Under the pieces are notes generated by a model, which saw only the letters and a program-made list of their open reading frames with translations, had not been told where the DNA came from and searched no databases. Both the position numbers and the translations under genes were made by a program. Source: Zymobacter sp047495495 (lineage in GTDB: Bacteria; Pseudomonadota; Gammaproteobacteria; Pseudomonadales; Halomonadaceae). From it: DNA of 64,000 nt. Positions within the stretch are counted from its first letter, which is position 1; each line of letters begins with the position of its first letter. The stretch covers positions 558,001 to 622,000 of the forward strand of contig NZ_CP179930.1 of assembly GCF_047495495.1 (NCBI RefSeq). The letters are read 5' to 3'. Of this stretch, positions 61,901 to 64,000 are shown one piece after another.

Positions 61901-62471
61901 CCGTGGACTCCTTTGAATGCAGTCGATACGTGGTTGAAGCTGAGATCAATGTCGAGGCCGCACCGTAAGTGCACGCCTATCGCCTTACTCTAGTTCAGGT
62001 GCCAAGCCAGAAGCCATAGGCCCAAGGCATGATGCAGTTGTGAAGTAATAACAGAGAGTGGATATATTTATTTCATCATGAATATTCAAGAATGATGAAT
62101 ATAATAAGCACGATATGATAATGGCGCGTTACTGCATCATGAGGATAGATCTTTAACGGGGTTTTTAATATCAATACGTTTGATGAAATGGTCTGTGTTG
62201 TCAATCTATGTTGATGTTTTTCATTAAGATATGTTCAGCGTTGATGGGCGCATCAATGTGCCGAATATCATTATGATGAATACAAGAACAATCGGTTATC
62301 ATCGCTAGTGAATTTTTAGGGAGAAGTAGACTTCAATGCGGCGATATTCACGGTATTAACGGCTGCCCTCTCATTATAAGTCAGCGGCGTTTAGCGGTTC
62401 TCAGTCTCAGATGAGCGGAAGCGCCGCTAGACCCGTGCGAGGGCAGGGGGTACCCCTGTCCTTTGCTGGCT
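61901..62471. other. AT-rich gap between galM and rarA
   Basis: No gene recognised. TTCATCAT (62072-62079) and ATGATGAA (62092-62099) form an inverted repeat with a 12-base interval, a possible operator upstream of galM. A short hairpin, GGGCAGGGG (441-449 in line 62.4 kb) with CCCCTGTCC (62453-62461), lies just past the rarA stop and may end rarA transcripts. Confidence 0.4.
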
Positions 62472-63815
62472 TCAGGAAGAATGCGGTGTCTGATCGCGTC
62501 CTTTCCGCCACTGGATGATTTCCTTGAAACGTTTCTCTGCGCCGTATTCCGTTGGTTCATACAGCACGTCTTTCGGCACGCCTTCCGGCCAGCAGTCATG
62601 ATCGTCACCCGCGGGATAGCCATAGGGTTCATCATGTGCGTAGCGATAGCCGGTGCCGTTGCCGAGCGAGGCCATCAGCTCCGTCGGGGCATTGCGCAGA
62701 TACAGTGGCACTTCCAGATTGGGGTACTGCTCTGCCATGGCCTGCGCTTTCTTCCACGCTTTATAGACGGCATTACTTTTGGGGGCCACCGCCAGGTAGA
62801 TAGCGGCCTGTGCGATAGAACGCTGGCCTTCGTGGTCGCCCAGCCGCAGGTAGGAGTCCCAACACGACATGACCAGTGGCAGAGCGCGAGGGTCGGTGTT
62901 GCCTACATCCTCGGTCGCGATGGCGGCCAGACGCCGGATGACATCAAGGGGATCGCCGCCGCCGCGGATATAGCGTGCGATATACAGTAGGGCTGCATCG
63001 GGGCGCGATGAACGAATGGATTTATGGATAGCCGATAGCAGGTCGTAATAGGCGTCGCCATTCTTGTCGAAGGCGGTAGACTGATGGCCGATCAGCTCCT
63101 GCAGGGTGCTTTCATCCAAGCGCTCGTGATCGCCTTCCTGCACGGTAAAGTCGGTGGCGGTTTCCAGCAGTCCCAGCGCGCGGCGGGCATCGCCCTGAGC
63201 GGCACGGGCCAGCGTACCGAGAATATCGTCGGTCACGGCCAGCTTGCGTTTGCCCAGACCGCGCTCGGGGTCCTCCAGTGCGCGGTGCAACACGCCGACC
63301 AGATCCTCTTCGGTCAACTGCTTCAGCACATAGACGCGTGCGCGCGACAGCAGCGCCGAGTTGACTTCGAACGAGGGGTTTTCCGTCGTGGCACCGATCA
63401 GCACCAGTGTGCCGGATTCAACGTGCGGCAGCAGGGCGTCCTGCTGGGATTTGTTGAGGCGATGGATCTCGTCAAGGAACAGCAGTGTCTGGCGGCCCTG
63501 GCTTTGCTGCACTTGGGCGCGTTCAACGACGTCGCGTATGTCCTTGACCCCGGCCATGACCGCCGACAGCCGCTCCAGATGAGCGTTGGAGGCTTCGGCC
63601 AGCAGCTCGGCCAGTGTTGTCTTGCCTACGCCGGGCGGTCCCCATAGGATCATTGAGCGAATCACGCCAGATTCGACCATGCGGCGCAGTGGCTGGCCCG
63701 GGCCGATCAGGGCATCCTGACCGGCGTATTCGTCCAGCGTACGCGGGCGCATGCGCCAGGCCAGCGGCGCCTGTTCATTGGCCATGCGCGTCTGTTCGGC
63801 AGCGAAAAGATCCAT
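62472..63815 (-). CDS. rarA: Replication-associated recombination protein RarA (MgsA)
   Basis: 447 residues (E. coli 447), a AAA+ clamp-loader-like ATPase acting at stalled forks. RMRPRTLDEYAGQ near residue 21, Walker A GPPGVGKTT at 59-67, Walker B LLFLDEIHRLNKSQQDALLP, sensor GATTENPSFEVNSALLSRAR. The C-terminal tetramer region has YGYPAGDDHDCWPEGV-like residues. AGGAAAGG precedes ATG 63815. In E. coli this gene directly follows lolA. Confidence 0.96.
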   Translation of the reverse strand: MDLFAAEQTRMANEQAPLAWRMRPRTLDEYAGQDALIGPGQPLRRMVESGVIRSMILWGPPGVGKTTLAELLAEASNAHLERLSAVMAGVKDIRDVVERAQVQQSQGRQTLLFLDEIHRLNKSQQDALLPHVESGTLVLIGATTENPSFEVNSALLSRARVYVLKQLTEEDLVGVLHRALEDPERGLGKRKLAVTDDILGTLARAAQGDARRALGLLETATDFTVQEGDHERLDESTLQELIGHQSTAFDKNGDAYYDLLSAIHKSIRSSRPDAALLYIARYIRGGGDPLDVIRRLAAIATEDVGNTDPRALPLVMSCWDSYLRLGDHEGQRSIAQAAIYLAVAPKSNAVYKAWKKAQAMAEQYPNLEVPLYLRNAPTELMASLGNGTGYRYAHDEPYGYPAGDDHDCWPEGVPKDVLYEPTEYGAEKRFKEIIQWRKGRDQTPHSS

Positions 63816-64000
63816 TGCCTTTCCTATCCTTGTAGAGTTCTACGGGAATATGATGTCTCCCGCGTAGGGCTCATTATGGTGGCATGTGCGGCAGCGAACG
63901 TCACCTCTGGCATCGCGAGCCTTCTTGCGGTCGGGGCTGCGCCATTCGTCTGTATAATGGACAGTCTAACCGTGTATGAACAGAACGCACCCTGCGGTGC
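63816..64000. other. Window end: region upstream of rarA with a possible plus-strand promoter
   Basis: A perfect TATAAT lies at 63953-63958 on the plus strand. The nearest -35-like TTGCGG (63925-63930) is 22 bp away, too far, so the promoter call is weak. It may drive a gene that starts beyond the window. Confidence 0.35.

Noticed and set aside
63925..63958. Sigma70 promoter TTGCGG/TATAAT
   Set aside because: The 22-bp spacer is too long; only the -10 is convincing.

Overview
The window is from a gammaproteobacterium. Gene order and protein type fit Halomonadaceae (Zymobacter/Carnimonas-like); this is inferred from the proteins, not from a database search. Most of it is GC-rich core genome, broken by several clearly AT-rich patches that hold the unusual genes. 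No rRNA or tRNA gene was recognised. Layout: 1-233 is the 3' end of a glutamate decarboxylase gene, followed by ilvD, a small membrane protein and a benzoylformate-decarboxylase-like ThDP enzyme with a half-site array upstream. 5.3-19.2 kb carries nudE, the Hsp15/Hsp33 pair hslR-hslO behind a sigma32-like promoter, tex, gshA, dsbB, a short arfA gene with a terminator hairpin inside its coding region, a GH24 lysozyme with an unusual C-terminal extension, a HAD hydrolase, rppH, lgt, thyA-folA and a ProQ/FinO-domain gene. 19.4-25 kb is a DUF1656-HlyD-FUSC efflux operon behind a SlyA-like palindrome, an MFS transporter and slyB; E. coli keeps slyB and slyA beside ydhIJK, but slyA itself is not seen here. 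25.5-31.4 kb is the minus-strand block rluE-nudJ-mnmA-hflD-purB-roxA. 31.8-41.9 kb is clpS-clpA-infA-aat-ftsK-lolA, interrupted between clpA and infA by an AT-rich Sel1-repeat gene and a gene relic. From lolA to rarA (neighbours in E. coli, about 20 kb apart and on opposite strands here) lies an accessory block. It starts with an AT-rich two-gene module: a pesticin-like muramidase and, 5 bp downstream, an exported LprI-like protein that I read as its inhibitor or immunity factor. The module lies between intact lolA and a decayed copy of the lolA 3' end. A type I-F-like CRISPR array (7 repeats, 6 spacers, no cas genes in the window) follows. Next come a WYL regulator with two matching operators, a VOC protein, an SDR, an acrylyl-CoA-reductase-like gene and a YjbR protein. 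A complete citrate lyase operon follows (citD-citE-citF-citXG fusion-citC) with an upstream FAH-family gene and an AEC permease, which together could import citrate and split it to acetate and oxaloacetate, and perhaps decarboxylate the latter. Then come a decayed VOC gene, a lipoprotein with a hexanucleotide-repeat tail, chaB, a flavin-dependent halogenase-like gene, a frameshifted exported protein, an unknown protein, galM and rarA. The features of most interest are the muramidase/LprI module with its lolA relic, the cas-less CRISPR array, the arfA internal hairpin, the WYL operator pair and the halogenase-like protein.
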